Assembly (NCBI GenBank): GCA_910588495.1 | Contig: CAJUPU010000018.1 | Coordinates: 1 to 58,006, forward strand | Origin: an uncultured Oscillospiraceae bacterium | GTDB taxonomy: Bacteria > Bacillota > Clostridia > Oscillospirales > Oscillospiraceae | Direction of reading: 5' to 3' | DNA length: 58,006 nt | Part shown: in pieces, positions 33,487 through 42,490 of the stretch | How the letters are laid out: each line of letters starts with the position of its first letter | Position numbering within the stretch: position 1 is the stretch's first letter | Made by a program: the position numbers and the translations under genes | The notes under the pieces: model-generated | Databases searched by the model: none | Seen by the model: the letters and a program-made list of their open reading frames with translations, nothing else | Told to the model about the DNA's origin: nothing

Positions 33487-35664
33487 ATGAGCGAACACAG
33501 ACCGGAGGACCGCCTCATCGAGCAGATCCTTCAGACGCTGTGCGGGGCCCAGTGCGCCGGCCCGAAGGAGGGTGGCGCCGCCCAGATGGCGGAGAGCTTT
33601 GTCCGCTTCATGGACGAGATGCCCGGCGGGTTCTTGATCTATCGGGCCGGGCAGGGCGAGGAGATCCTCTACGCCAACCGGGCGCTGCTGCGCATCTTCC
33701 AGTGCGCCACCATGGAGGAGTTCATGGCCCACACCGGCGGCTCTTTCCGGGGGCTGGTCCACCCGGAGGACCTGGAGCTGGTGGAGCAGAGCATCCAAGT
33801 CCAGATCGCGGCCAGCCAGTACGACCTGGACTATGTGGAGTACCGCGTCCGCCGCAAGGACGGCGTGATCCGCTGGATCGAGGACTATGGCCATTTCATC
33901 CACAGCGAGTCGGCGGGGGACATCTTCTATGTCTTTTTGGGGGACGCCACCGAGAAGCACGACCAGCTCCTGGAGGAAAAGACCAAGCTGATGAACGAGC
34001 GGCTGGAGCGGGAGCGGAAGCTGCGCCACCTCATCGAGGAATATGACAAGGAGCGCACCCTCATCAACGAGGAGTACCTGCGGCAGCTGGAGGTCATCGA
34101 GGGACTGAGCGTCAACTACGAGGCGATCTGCTATGTGGACCTGGACCGGGACCAGGTCATTCCCTACCGGCTGAGCGTGCGCACCGCCGCGTTGTTCTAT
34201 AACAAGATGGCGGACCGGGCCTATTCCAGCTATGCCGAGGGCTATGTGGCCATGTGGGTCCACCCCGAGGACCGGGACCTGGTGCTCCGGGCCACCGCCC
34301 CGGACTACATGAAGGAAAAGCTGGAGTCCAGCCGGACCTATTATCTCAACTACCGGGTGTTCGTGCGGGAGGAGCTGCAGTACATCCAGCTGCGGGTGGT
34401 GAACGTGAGCCACGAGGAGGGGGTCTGCCAGGTGGTGATGGGTTACCGCCGGGTGGATGAGGAGATCCAGCAGCAGATGGAACAGCAGTCCCTGCTGGCG
34501 GAGGCGCTGGCCAAGGCCAACCTGGCCATCAACAGCAAAGATACCTTCCTGTCCAACATGTCCCACGACATGCGCACCCCGCTCCACGCCATCTTCGGCT
34601 TTACCTCCCTGGCCAAGCTGAACCTGGGCCGCCCCGAGGAGGCGTCGGACTACCTGGACCGGGTGGAGACCGCCAGCCGCCAGCTGCTGGACATGATCGA
34701 CAAGCTGCTGGAGGTGTCCTCCAAGTCGGGCTCGGCGGAGCTGGAGGAGACGGAGTGCGACCTGCGCCAGACGGTGGGGGACGTGTTCGACTTCCTGGTG
34801 CCCCAGGCCCAGGAGAAGGACATCACCTTCACTCTGGACTGCGACGGGCTGCACCACAATGTGGTGTTCACCAACCAGGAGAAGCTGCGCCAGCTGATGA
34901 TGTATTTGGCCAACAACGCGGTGACCTACACCAACGCGGGGGGCCGGGTGTCCGTCCGGGTGGAGGAGGGCGAGGAGCTTCCCAATCAGTACGCCCTCTA
35001 CCGCTTTACCGTGGAAGATACCGGGATCGGCATCAGCCCGGAGTTTTTGGAGAAGCTGTTCGAGCCCTTCAGCCGGGAGAAGAACACCACGCTGGGCGGC
35101 ATCCACGGCATCGGCCTGGGGCTGACCATCGCCAAGAACATCGTGGATATGATGGGGGGCGTGCTCAGCGTCCAGAGCGTGGTGGACAAGGGCAGCACCT
35201 TCACCGCCGCCTTCCGCTTCCGGGTGCAGGAGCGGCGCAGCGCCGTGCGCAAGTCCGCCTCGGAGGGGGCCGCCTTCCGGATCCTGCTGGCGGAGGACAA
35301 CGAGATCAACCGGGAGATCGAGATGGAGCTGCTGGGGGAGCTGGGGTTCGAGATCGACCCGGCGGAAAACGGTAAGCTGGCTCTGGAGAAGATGGAGCGG
35401 GCCGCTGCGGGCCATTATGACGTGGTGCTCATGGACCTGCAGATGCCGGTGATGGACGGCTGGCAGGCGTCGGTGGCGATCCGGGCCCTGCCCGACGAGG
35501 CCAAGGCCGGGGTGCCCATCATCGCGCTGTCCGCCAACGCCCTGGAGCAGGATGTGCGCAAGTCCCGGGAGTGCGGCATCGACGTCCATCTGCGCAAGCC
35601 CATGGACCTGGCCCTGCTGCTGCAGACGATGGAGGAGCTGACGGGAAGAAAGCCGCTGGCTTGA
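33487..35664 (+). CDS. Soluble PAS-PAS hybrid histidine kinase
   Basis: 725 residues, no membrane segment: PAS domain about 40-155, coiled coil about 157-205, second PAS-like domain about 210-325, HisKA with His360 (SNMSHDMRTPL), HATPase about 460-585 (NNAVTY, DTGIGI, GIGLGL), and a C-terminal receiver with phospho-acceptor Asp650 (VLMDLQMPVMDG). The internal receiver makes it a phosphorelay start. It heads a signalling cluster with a PAS remnant and a GGDEF response regulator, which is the likely output. Confidence 0.95.
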   Translation: MSEHRPEDRLIEQILQTLCGAQCAGPKEGGAAQMAESFVRFMDEMPGGFLIYRAGQGEEILYANRALLRIFQCATMEEFMAHTGGSFRGLVHPEDLELVEQSIQVQIAASQYDLDYVEYRVRRKDGVIRWIEDYGHFIHSESAGDIFYVFLGDATEKHDQLLEEKTKLMNERLERERKLRHLIEEYDKERTLINEEYLRQLEVIEGLSVNYEAICYVDLDRDQVIPYRLSVRTAALFYNKMADRAYSSYAEGYVAMWVHPEDRDLVLRATAPDYMKEKLESSRTYYLNYRVFVREELQYIQLRVVNVSHEEGVCQVVMGYRRVDEEIQQQMEQQSLLAEALAKANLAINSKDTFLSNMSHDMRTPLHAIFGFTSLAKLNLGRPEEASDYLDRVETASRQLLDMIDKLLEVSSKSGSAELEETECDLRQTVGDVFDFLVPQAQEKDITFTLDCDGLHHNVVFTNQEKLRQLMMYLANNAVTYTNAGGRVSVRVEEGEELPNQYALYRFTVEDTGIGISPEFLEKLFEPFSREKNTTLGGIHGIGLGLTIAKNIVDMMGGVLSVQSVVDKGSTFTAAFRFRVQERRSAVRKSASEGAAFRILLAEDNEINREIEMELLGELGFEIDPAENGKLALEKMERAAAGHYDVVLMDLQMPVMDGWQASVAIRALPDEAKAGVPIIALSANALEQDVRKSRECGIDVHLRKPMDLALLLQTMEELTGRKPLA

Positions 35665-35693
35665 GAGACAGATAGCCGGGGCGCTGGGAGCCG

Positions 35694-36224
35694 ATGGAAG
35701 GAAATGATTTGGATATGCAAGAGCTGGAGCGCAACAAGCTGTGGGGCGCCGGGCCGGACGCGGAGCGCCGCAGCCCGGAGCTGGTGGAGGATTGGGCCTA
35801 CATCATCAGCAGCCTGAGCAGCCTGTTCTTTTCCACCTATTACCTGGACCTGGAGCACGACACCTTCCGGGCGGTGACCCAGCTGCGCCGGGTGGGGGAT
35901 GTGCTGGGGGACGAGGTGAACTGCACCGCGGCGCTGCGGATCTACGCCAACCACTTCATCCACCCGGAGGACCGGGAGGAGTACCTGCGGGTGATGAGCA
36001 TGGACAACCTGCGGGAGAGCCTGCGGTGGTGGCAGCCCATCGCGGCGGTGGAGTACCGCGGGCTGTTGGAGGAGCCGGCCGCGCCGCCCAACGCCTGGCG
36101 GTGGGTGCGAGCCTCCGTGGTGCTGGCCCGGGCGGGGGCGGACGACCGGCCCCAGACGGCGGTATACGTGGCCCAGGACATCACCGGCGGAAGGCGGGCC
36201 GACCAATATAGTCAGCACACTTGA
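35694..36224 (+). pseudogene. PAS-domain protein truncated by palindromic element
   Basis: 176 residues resembling the PAS sensors of the neighbouring kinase (LDLEHDTFRAV, NHFIHPEDREEYL, WRWVRASVVLA, YVAQDITGGRRAD). A PAS domain normally ends this way and leads into an output domain. Here the reading frame runs into the hairpin element at 36207 and stops after six residues encoded by it (YSQHT end). The output region is missing, so the gene is probably a disrupted remnant; a short PAS-only sensor remains possible. Start at ATG 35694 or, less likely, 35715. Confidence 0.75.
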
Positions 36225-36388
36225 AAATCGGTAAATACCGATTTTCCACAGCGGCAGGGCCGCTGTGGGGCAAAGCCCGTGCGCTGACTATGCAGTCTGA
36301 CGCGAGGCCGCTATGCGGCCTGTGCGGCGAATCATCGCCGCACAAGTTGAAAAGAAGTAAAGACTTCTTTTCAACTGCGTCAACTATA
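36207..36388. mobile_element. Six-hairpin palindromic element, copy 2
   Basis: 182 bp between TATAGTCA (36207-36214) and CAACTATA (36381-36388, one mismatch to the expected complement). Hairpins: 36223-36246, 36247-36267, 36268-36278, 36305-36321, 36321-36344 and 36345-36376, with an internal TGACTATG at 36285-36292. The order equals that of copy 1 read on its minus strand. Stems of the first, fifth and sixth hairpins share sequence with copy 1, while loops differ and paired positions co-vary. It overlaps the end of the truncated PAS gene. Confidence 0.85.
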
Positions 36389-36416
36389 AAAGCGAACAGA
36401 TGAGAGGGAAGTGCTT

Positions 36417-37337
36417 ATGGATAGGATATTGGTGATCGACGACAGCTCGGTGCAGACCGGGTTCTTGTGCTCGATCTTGAAGGCGGACGACTATGAGCTG
36501 ACCACCTGCCACACGGCGGAGGAGGGGCTCCGGGCGGCCAAGGAGGGGGGCTGGTCCCTGATCCTGCTGGACGTGGTCATGCCGGGGATGGACGGCTTCA
36601 TGCTCCTCCAGGAGCTGAAGGGGGCGGAGGTCACCCGGCATGTGCCGGTGATCTTGATCACCAGCCTGGCGGACGCTCAGTATGAGGAGCGGGGACTGGT
36701 GCTGGGGGCGGTGGACTATGTGACCAAGCCCTTCAAGCCCGCCATCATCAAGGCCCGGGTGAACACCCATATCCAGCTCTACCGCTATCAGATGCAGTTT
36801 ATGGAGCAGGCCATGGTGGACGGGCTCACCGGCGTGGCCAACCGGCGGCGGTATGAGGAGGAGAGCGAGGCCCGCTGGCGGGAGGCCATCCGCTTCGGCC
36901 TGCCCTTTTCCATCTGCATGTTCGACATCGACAAGTTCAAGGCGTACAACGACACCTTCGGCCATCAGGCGGGGGACAAGGTGATCGCCGCCGTGGCCAA
37001 GACGGCGTCCTCCTTTTTCCAGCGCTCCACAGATCTGTTCGCCCGCTACGGCGGGGAGGAGTTCGTGGCGGTGTTCCTGGGCCCCCAGGCGGAATCCGCC
37101 TTCGAGTTCATGAAGAGCATCCGCCAGGCGGTGGAGGACCTGCACATCCAGCATAACTCTCCGGTGTGCCCCTGGGTCACCGTCAGCGTGGGGGGCGTCA
37201 CTATCACCCCTCGGCTGGGGGACAACCTGGACACCTACCTGAAGCTGGCGGACACCATGCTCTACGACGCCAAGCGGTTCGGCCGCAACATGGTGGTGTG
37301 GGCCGGCCGGAGCGGAGAGCAGTGGCGGGAGAAATAA
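36417..37337 (+). CDS. Response regulator with GGDEF diguanylate cyclase domain
   Basis: 306 residues: receiver domain 1-120 with Asp52 (LLDVVMPG) and the TKPF lysine loop, a linker helix, then a GGDEF domain with active-site GGEEF (212-216). An intact RxxD inhibitory site (RSTD, 203-206) lies five residues before it, so it should make cyclic di-GMP with product feedback. This matches the WspR/PleD layout with one receiver. Start at ATG 36417 with GAGGG upstream. Likely output of the hybrid kinase at 33487-35664. Confidence 0.95.
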   Translation: MDRILVIDDSSVQTGFLCSILKADDYELTTCHTAEEGLRAAKEGGWSLILLDVVMPGMDGFMLLQELKGAEVTRHVPVILITSLADAQYEERGLVLGAVDYVTKPFKPAIIKARVNTHIQLYRYQMQFMEQAMVDGLTGVANRRRYEEESEARWREAIRFGLPFSICMFDIDKFKAYNDTFGHQAGDKVIAAVAKTASSFFQRSTDLFARYGGEEFVAVFLGPQAESAFEFMKSIRQAVEDLHIQHNSPVCPWVTVSVGGVTITPRLGDNLDTYLKLADTMLYDAKRFGRNMVVWAGRSGEQWREK

Positions 37338-37347
37338 CAACATAGTG

Positions 37348-37381
37348 AAAAGCCGTCCGGCGGTTCCGGGCGGCTTTTTTT
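37348..37381 (+). terminator. Terminator after GGDEF regulator
   Basis: AAAGCCG-CCGG pairs with CCGG-CGGCTTT around a short loop, with a run of seven T. 10 bases after the stop codon. Confidence 0.9.
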
Positions 37382-37475
37382 ACACTTTTTTGCGTTTTGG
37401 CGCGACCGGGCGGGCCAAGGGGCACTCTATATAGGCAGGACCGGTCCCCAAACGCTCTAGAAGGAAGTGAACGCC

Positions 37476-38024
37476 ATGACGGATCCGGAATTGATCGAGC
37501 TGTTCCTCGCCCGCTCGGAGGAGGCGGTGCCCGCCCTGACAGCCCGGTACGGCCCCTACTGCCGGGCGGTGGCCGGACAGCTGCTGTCCGACCGGCGGGA
37601 CGTGGACGAGTGCCTCAACGACTGCTGGCTGGCGGTGTGGCGGGCCATCCCCCCGGCCCGGCCGGAGCGGTTCAAGGGCTGGCTGGCCGCCATCGTCCGC
37701 AACCGGGCCCTGGCCATGGGCCGGGAGAACCGCCGCCGCCCGCCCACCGTGGACGAGGGGGCGCTGGAGCTGGCCTCCTGCCTGCCGCCGGGGGAGGACC
37801 CGCTGGGCGCGGTGGAGTTCCAGGCGCTGTCCCAGGCGGTGGTCCGGTTCCTCCGGGCACAGCCCCGGGAGGTCCGGACCGCCTTCGTCCGCCGGTACTG
37901 GTACGCCGACAGTATGGAGGACACCGCCCGCCGCCTGGGCTGGTCGGAGAGCAAGACGAAGAGCGCGCTGTTCCGGCTGCGAAACAAGCTGCGCCGACAA
38001 TTGGAAAAGGAGGGTCTTTTGTGA
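37476..38024 (+). CDS. ECF-type RNA polymerase sigma factor
   Basis: 182 residues with region 2 (RRDVDECLNDCWLAVWRAI, FKGWLAAIVRNRALAM) and region 4 (DSMEDTARRLGWSESKTKSALFRLRNKLR). Start at ATG 37476 with AAGGA upstream; GTG 37467 is an alternative. Its stop overlaps the next gene's GTG, the usual sigma/anti-sigma coupling. The target regulon is unknown. Confidence 0.93.
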   Translation: MTDPELIELFLARSEEAVPALTARYGPYCRAVAGQLLSDRRDVDECLNDCWLAVWRAIPPARPERFKGWLAAIVRNRALAMGRENRRRPPTVDEGALELASCLPPGEDPLGAVEFQALSQAVVRFLRAQPREVRTAFVRRYWYADSMEDTARRLGWSESKTKSALFRLRNKLRRQLEKEGLL

Positions 38025-38797
38025 AAAAAGAGCAGATATTCGAGCTGGTGGACGGCCTGCCCCCCGATCTGATCGAGGAGGCCGATGTCCGCCCCCCCGC
38101 CGGGGGCCGGCGCCCCAGGGGGATCCGGGGCGGGCTGATCGCCGCCTGCCTGTGCCTGGCGCTGGTGGGGACGGCCTTTGCCGCCGCGGGGGCGAGGGCG
38201 CTCTTTCAGGCCCGTTTGGAGCCGCATCTGGACGGCAGCGGGACATTTGATGGTTACACCGTGAGCGGCAATGCAAGGACCTATCGCCTGAAGGACTTCA
38301 GCGAGGCGTTCCACGAGGCGGGAAAGACCAGGGACGGCCGGGTGGATGTGGAATTCTCCACCATCGATGAGGTGAGGGCCTATCTGGGGGAAAACATCCC
38401 CTGCGCCTGGCCCGAGGGGTGGAACGGCGAGTTTGTTGTGTCCCTGTTTCACGATGAGGAGGGGCAGATCTGGGGCGGAGAGGTGATCAGCTGGGACCCC
38501 GGCGGGACGATCGACCTGAGGATGCGGGTCTTGACCGAAAAATACCATCAGGGCCGGGATGGGGAAAAGATCCTCGGGATGTACGGCGGCCTGGGGGAAA
38601 AGAAGCGGCTGGACCCCTACGAAATGCCGAACGGCGCATTGGCGGAGGCGTATACAGAGGCTGGTCCGGATGGTTGCGTGTGCACCGGCTTCTTCCTCAT
38701 AGACGGCAATTTCTATGAGATCCACACATACGATGTCCCGGACCGCCAGTCTGAGCTCTGGCCCCGTATCCAGGCGGTGCTGGACAGCTTTGGCTGA
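38021..38797 (+). CDS. Probable anti-sigma factor (DUF4179-like layout)
   Basis: 258 residues: a short cytoplasmic segment (about 1-35) that would contact the sigma factor, one membrane helix (about 36-58), and an extracellular domain of about 200 residues with a DVPDRQSELWPRIQAVLDSFG end. GTG start at 38021 with GGAGG seven bases upstream, overlapping the sigma gene by four bases. Position and topology support an anti-sigma role; the family is not firmly recognised. Confidence 0.8.
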   Translation: MKKEQIFELVDGLPPDLIEEADVRPPAGGRRPRGIRGGLIAACLCLALVGTAFAAAGARALFQARLEPHLDGSGTFDGYTVSGNARTYRLKDFSEAFHEAGKTRDGRVDVEFSTIDEVRAYLGENIPCAWPEGWNGEFVVSLFHDEEGQIWGGEVISWDPGGTIDLRMRVLTEKYHQGRDGEKILGMYGGLGEKKRLDPYEMPNGALAEAYTEAGPDGCVCTGFFLIDGNFYEIHTYDVPDRQSELWPRIQAVLDSFG

Positions 38798-38807
38798 CCC
38801 ACGGCGA

Positions 38808-38838
38808 GACCCCCTTGAAGCGCCGCTTCAAGGGGGTC
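38808..38838. terminator. Bidirectional terminator between anti-sigma gene and ilvD
   Basis: GACCCCCTTGAAGCG pairs with CGCTTCAAGGGGGTC. It lies between the two converging genes; T-rich tails are short on both sides. Confidence 0.75.
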
Positions 38839-38845
38839 CTTCCCG

Positions 38846-40507
38846 TTATTCCAGCACCGCCCCCCGGGCGGCGGAGGTCACCAGCTTGGCGTACCGGGCC
38901 AGATAGCCCGTCTTGATCTTGGGCTCGGGGCAGGTCCAGGCGGCCCGGCGGGCGGCCAGGACCTCCTCGTCCACCAGCAGCCGGATCGTGCAGGCGGGGA
39001 TGTCGATGGCGATCTGGTCGCCCTCCTCCACCAGAGCGATGGGCCCGCCCTGGGCGGCCTCGGGACAGACGTGGCCGATGGACGCCCCCCGGGTTGCCCC
39101 GGAGAACCGACCGTCGGTGATCAGGGCCACCGACTCCCCCAGCCCCATGCCGCAGATGGCGGAGGTGGGGTTGAGCATCTCCCGCATACCGGGGCCGCCC
39201 TTGGGGCCCTCGTATCGGATCACCACCACGTCCCCGGCGTGGATCTTTCCGGCGTAGATAGCCTCGATGGCCTCTTCTTCCGAGTCGAACACCCGGGCGG
39301 GGCCCTGGTGGCGCATCATCTCGGGGGCCACGGCGGAGCGCTTCACCACGCAGCCCTCGGGAGCCAGATCGCCCTTGAGCACCGCGATGCCGCCGTCGGG
39401 GGAGTAGGGATCGTCGATGGGCCGGATGAGGGTGGGATCCCGGTTGACCACGCCCTCCAGATTTTCGCCCAGGGTCTTGCCGGTGCAGGTCAGGACGCCG
39501 GTGTCCAGCAGACCCTTTTTGTTCAGCTCCATCATGACGGCGGGGACGCCCCCCGCCCGCTCCAGGTCCTCCATATAGGTATCCCCGGCGGGGGCCAGGT
39601 GGCACAGGTTGGGGGTCTTGGAGGAGATCTGGTTGGACAGGTCCAGGTCCAGCTCGATGCCGCACTCGTGGGCGATGGCGGGCAGGTGGAGCATGGTGTT
39701 GGTGGAGCAGCCCAGGGCCATGTCCACCGTCTCGGCGTTGTGGAAGGCGGCGGGGGTCATGATGTCCCGGGGCTTGATGTCTTTTGCCACCAGCTCCATG
39801 ATCTGCATCCCCGCGTGCTTGGCCAGCCGCAGCCGGGCGGACCACACGGCGGGGATGGTGCCGTTGCCCGCAAGGCCCATGCCGATGGCCTCGGTGAGGC
39901 AGTTCATGGAGTTGGCGGTATACATGCCGGAGCAGGAGCCGCAGGTGGGGCAGGCGGCATTCTCGTATTCCTCCACCCCCGCCTCGTCCAGCTTGCCGGC
40001 GTAGTAGCCGCCCACGGCCTCGAACATGTGGCTGAGGCAGGTGCGCCGCCCGTCGTTGAGCCGCCCGGCCAGCATGGGTCCGCCGGAGCAGAAGATGGTG
40101 GGGATGTTCACCCGGGCGGCCGCCATCAGCAGCCCGGGCACGTTTTTGTCACAGTTTGGGATCATCACCAGGCCGTCGAACTGGTGGGCCATGGCCATGG
40201 CCTCGGTGGAGTCGGCGATCAGGTCACGGGTGACCAGGGAGTATTTCATGCCCACATGGCCCATGGCGATGCCGTCGCACACGGCGATGGCGGGGAACTC
40301 GATGGGGGTGCCGCCGGCGCAGCGGATCCCCGCCTTTACCGCTTCGGCGATCTTGTCCAGGTTCATGTGGCCGGGGACGATCTCGTTATAGGAGCACACC
40401 ACGCCGATGAGGGGCCGCTCCAGCTCCTCGCGGGTGTAGCCCAGGGCGTAGAACAGCGAGCGGTTGGGGGCGGTGGGGACGCCTTTTTTCACATGGTCGG
40501 AACGCAT
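38846..40507 (-). CDS. ilvD: Dihydroxy-acid dehydratase
   Basis: Fe-S enzyme making the 2-keto acids of valine and isoleucine. 553 residues; cluster cysteines lie in VVCSYNE, NCDKNVPG and CPTCGSCSGMYTANSMN, and the C-terminal DGRFSGATRG motif is present. Start ATG 40507 after AAAGGAG. It is downstream of ilvC but has its own promoter, with a terminator hairpin between them. Confidence 0.98.
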   Translation of the reverse strand: MRSDHVKKGVPTAPNRSLFYALGYTREELERPLIGVVCSYNEIVPGHMNLDKIAEAVKAGIRCAGGTPIEFPAIAVCDGIAMGHVGMKYSLVTRDLIADSTEAMAMAHQFDGLVMIPNCDKNVPGLLMAAARVNIPTIFCSGGPMLAGRLNDGRRTCLSHMFEAVGGYYAGKLDEAGVEEYENAACPTCGSCSGMYTANSMNCLTEAIGMGLAGNGTIPAVWSARLRLAKHAGMQIMELVAKDIKPRDIMTPAAFHNAETVDMALGCSTNTMLHLPAIAHECGIELDLDLSNQISSKTPNLCHLAPAGDTYMEDLERAGGVPAVMMELNKKGLLDTGVLTCTGKTLGENLEGVVNRDPTLIRPIDDPYSPDGGIAVLKGDLAPEGCVVKRSAVAPEMMRHQGPARVFDSEEEAIEAIYAGKIHAGDVVVIRYEGPKGGPGMREMLNPTSAICGMGLGESVALITDGRFSGATRGASIGHVCPEAAQGGPIALVEEGDQIAIDIPACTIRLLVDEEVLAARRAAWTCPEPKIKTGYLARYAKLVTSAARGAVLE

Positions 40508-40543
40508 ATGTAATATCTCCTTTGCGGTTTTATGTGCTAAAGC

Positions 40544-40572
40544 ATTGTATCACAAAAATGCCGGGAGCGCAA
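40544..40572 (-). promoter_or_regulatory. ilvD promoter
   Basis: On the minus strand TTGCGC (40567-40572), 17 bp spacer, TACAAT (40544-40549). The spacer is part of a terminator-like stem (40557-40566 with 40599-40608), so ilvC read-through could disturb this promoter. Confidence 0.7.
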
Positions 40573-40608
40573 TGGAAGATCCTTTGATCCCGCTGCGGTC
40601 CCGGCATT

Positions 40609-40639
40609 CGGGGCGCTTTGTGCTCGACAAAGCGCCCCG
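40609..40639 (-). terminator. ilvC terminator
   Basis: CGGGGCGCTTTGT pairs with ACAAAGCGCCCCG, 5 bases after the ilvC stop. A second larger stem (40557-40566 with 40599-40608) follows and ends in TTTTTG on the minus strand. Confidence 0.8.
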
Positions 40640-40644
40640 GTATT

Positions 40645-41664
40645 TTAATTGGAAGCTGTATCCAGGTCGGAGTCACCGCCCCAGATCATGTTTTTGCGCA
40701 GCTCGCCGCCCACGATCTCCATCTGGTGCTTCTTGAGCTGGGCCCGCTTGGAGTTGAAGAAGGTACGGCCGTTCTTGTTCTCCGCGATCCACTTGCCGGC
40801 GAAGGTGCCGTCCTGGATATCAGACAGCACCGCGCGCATCCGGGCCTTGGTCTCCTCGTGGGGGATGACCCGGGGGCCGCTGACGTACTCGCCGAACTCG
40901 GCGGTGTCGGAGATGGAGAAGTTCATGGCCGCCACGCCGCCCTTGTTGATCAGGTCGATGATCAGCTTCATCTCGTGGATGCACTCGAAGTAGGCGTTCT
41001 CCGGCTCGTACCCGGCCTCCACCAGCACCTCGAAGCCGCAGCGCATCAGGTCCACCACGCCGCCGCACAGCACGGTCTGCTCGCCGAACAGGTCGGTCTC
41101 GGTCTCGTCGTGGAAGGTGGTCTCCATCACGCCCGCCCGGGCGCCGCCGATGCCCGCGATGTAGGCCAGGGCGATCTGGTAGGCGTGGCCGGTGGCATCC
41201 TGCTCCACCGCCACCAGGCAGGGCACGCCCTTGCCCGCCACGTAGGTGGAGCGCACGGTGTGGCCCGGGCCCTTGGGGGCGGCCATGAACACGTCCACCC
41301 CGGCGGGGGGGACGATCTGCTGGTAGCGGATGTTGAAGCCGTGGGCGAAAGCCAGGGCCTTGCCCTCGGTCATGTAGGGGGCGATGTCCTTCTTGTACAC
41401 CTCGGCCTGGACCTCGTCGTTGATCAGCATCATGACGATGTCCGCCCACTGGGCGGCGTTGGGAACGGTCTTGACCGCCAGCCCGGCCTTCTCGGCGTTG
41501 GCCCAGTTCTTGGAGCCCTCCCGCAGGCCCACGCACACGTCGCAGCCGGAGTCCTTCAAGTTCAGGGCGTGGGCGTGGCCCTGGGAGCCGTAGCCGATGA
41601 TGGCGATCTTCTTGCCTTTCAGCCAGCTCAGGTCGCAGTCCTTCTCGTAGTACATCTTTGCCAT
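40645..41664 (-). CDS. ilvC: Ketol-acid reductoisomerase
   Basis: NADPH-dependent isomeroreduction in valine/isoleucine synthesis. 339 residues, class I: Rossmann loop GYGSQGHAHALNLKDSG and the knotted helical C-terminal domain with conserved EDE-type metal ligands (ETDLFGEQ, ENAYFECIHE). The frame allows a GTG at 41673, but ATG 41664 (MAKMYYEKDCD) has AAGGAG at proper spacing. Upstream of it lies a 12 bp GC-rich hairpin (about 41709-41734). Confidence 0.97.
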   Translation of the reverse strand: MAKMYYEKDCDLSWLKGKKIAIIGYGSQGHAHALNLKDSGCDVCVGLREGSKNWANAEKAGLAVKTVPNAAQWADIVMMLINDEVQAEVYKKDIAPYMTEGKALAFAHGFNIRYQQIVPPAGVDVFMAAPKGPGHTVRSTYVAGKGVPCLVAVEQDATGHAYQIALAYIAGIGGARAGVMETTFHDETETDLFGEQTVLCGGVVDLMRCGFEVLVEAGYEPENAYFECIHEMKLIIDLINKGGVAAMNFSISDTAEFGEYVSGPRVIPHEETKARMRAVLSDIQDGTFAGKWIAENKNGRTFFNSKRAQLKKHQMEIVGGELRKNMIWGGDSDLDTASN

Positions 41665-41852
41665 GGTAAACACTCCTTGTAAAAAATGGTATGAAAAAGC
41701 TTCTTCGATCCCCGCCCCGCAGGGGGCAGGGATCAGGAAAATCTCGCGCGTGTCATGATGCTGTGCGCAGCTTCAAAAGTATATCACGGCGCCGGGGAAA
41801 AGAATGATACCTGTGATACGATCTGGAAAAAAGCCTTCGTATTTGACCGTTC

Positions 41853-42305
41853 TCAGTCCAGCGTCAGGCCCAGCTCGATCTCCTCCTCATCGGAGCGGCC
41901 CGTCGCGGAGAAGCCCAGCGACTGGTAAAGCCCGAAGGCGGCCCGGTTCTCCGGGCTGACCGTCATGAGCACCCGGCTGGAAGCCCCAAAGGGCTTTGTG
42001 CGGATATAGTCCAGGGCCAGCTCCATGGCCGTCCGGCCATAGCCCTTTCCCTGGTGGGCCCCGTCGATCATCAGGTGCCAGATGTTGTAGGTCTGCTCGT
42101 CATAGTCATAGATGACCATGACATAGCCCACCACCTCATCGCCACGGCAGACGGCAAAGGGGGTGCACTGATCGTAGTAGACATAGGCCTGGGCCAGGCT
42201 CCGGATGGGGTGGGATACGAATCTCTCCTGTCCGTCCCGCAAGTTCAGGCCGAAACAGGCCATGAAATTGGACTCATCTACTTTGTGCAGGGCGATCGGA
42301 TCCAT
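41853..42305 (-). CDS. GNAT-family N-acetyltransferase
   Basis: 150 residues, GNAT fold with acetyl-CoA loop HQGKGYGRTAM and the late SPENRAAFGLYQSLGF motif. Its overall pattern (NFMACFGLNL, FVSHPIRSLAQAYVYY) resembles the spermine/spermidine acetyltransferases PaiA/BltD. It sits between ilvN and ilvC on the same strand but is separated from both by more than 180 bp, so it is probably an inserted gene rather than a pathway member. Confidence 0.9.
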   Translation of the reverse strand: MDPIALHKVDESNFMACFGLNLRDGQERFVSHPIRSLAQAYVYYDQCTPFAVCRGDEVVGYVMVIYDYDEQTYNIWHLMIDGAHQGKGYGRTAMELALDYIRTKPFGASSRVLMTVSPENRAAFGLYQSLGFSATGRSDEEEIELGLTLD

Positions 42306-42447
42306 GAAGTTCCTCCTTTGTGTCGGGAGGGCTACCGGGGAAACACCCTCCGATAGGCAGATAGTGTGGTCGTTCCGGCGTTCCTCATAACTGATCGTCC
42401 CCTTTCCCTTTGATGGTATCTATTCCAAACACAGGGTCCCCTGCGGA

Positions 42448-42490
42448 GTTTTACAGGATATTCTTGCCAAGGTCGAACTCCTCCCGCGCC
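42448..42490 (-). repeat. 3' end of ilvN, copy 2 (orphan)
   Basis: 39 of 43 bases match the true end of ilvN (42614-42656), including the codons for EEFDLGKNIL and a stop (TAA here, TGA in the gene). It has no start of its own. Confidence 0.9.

Noticed and set aside
41853..42305. GNAT gene as part of branched-chain synthesis
   Set aside because: It is separated by large gaps and a repeat element from ilvN and by more than 180 bp from ilvC, and its family acts on polyamines or similar amines.
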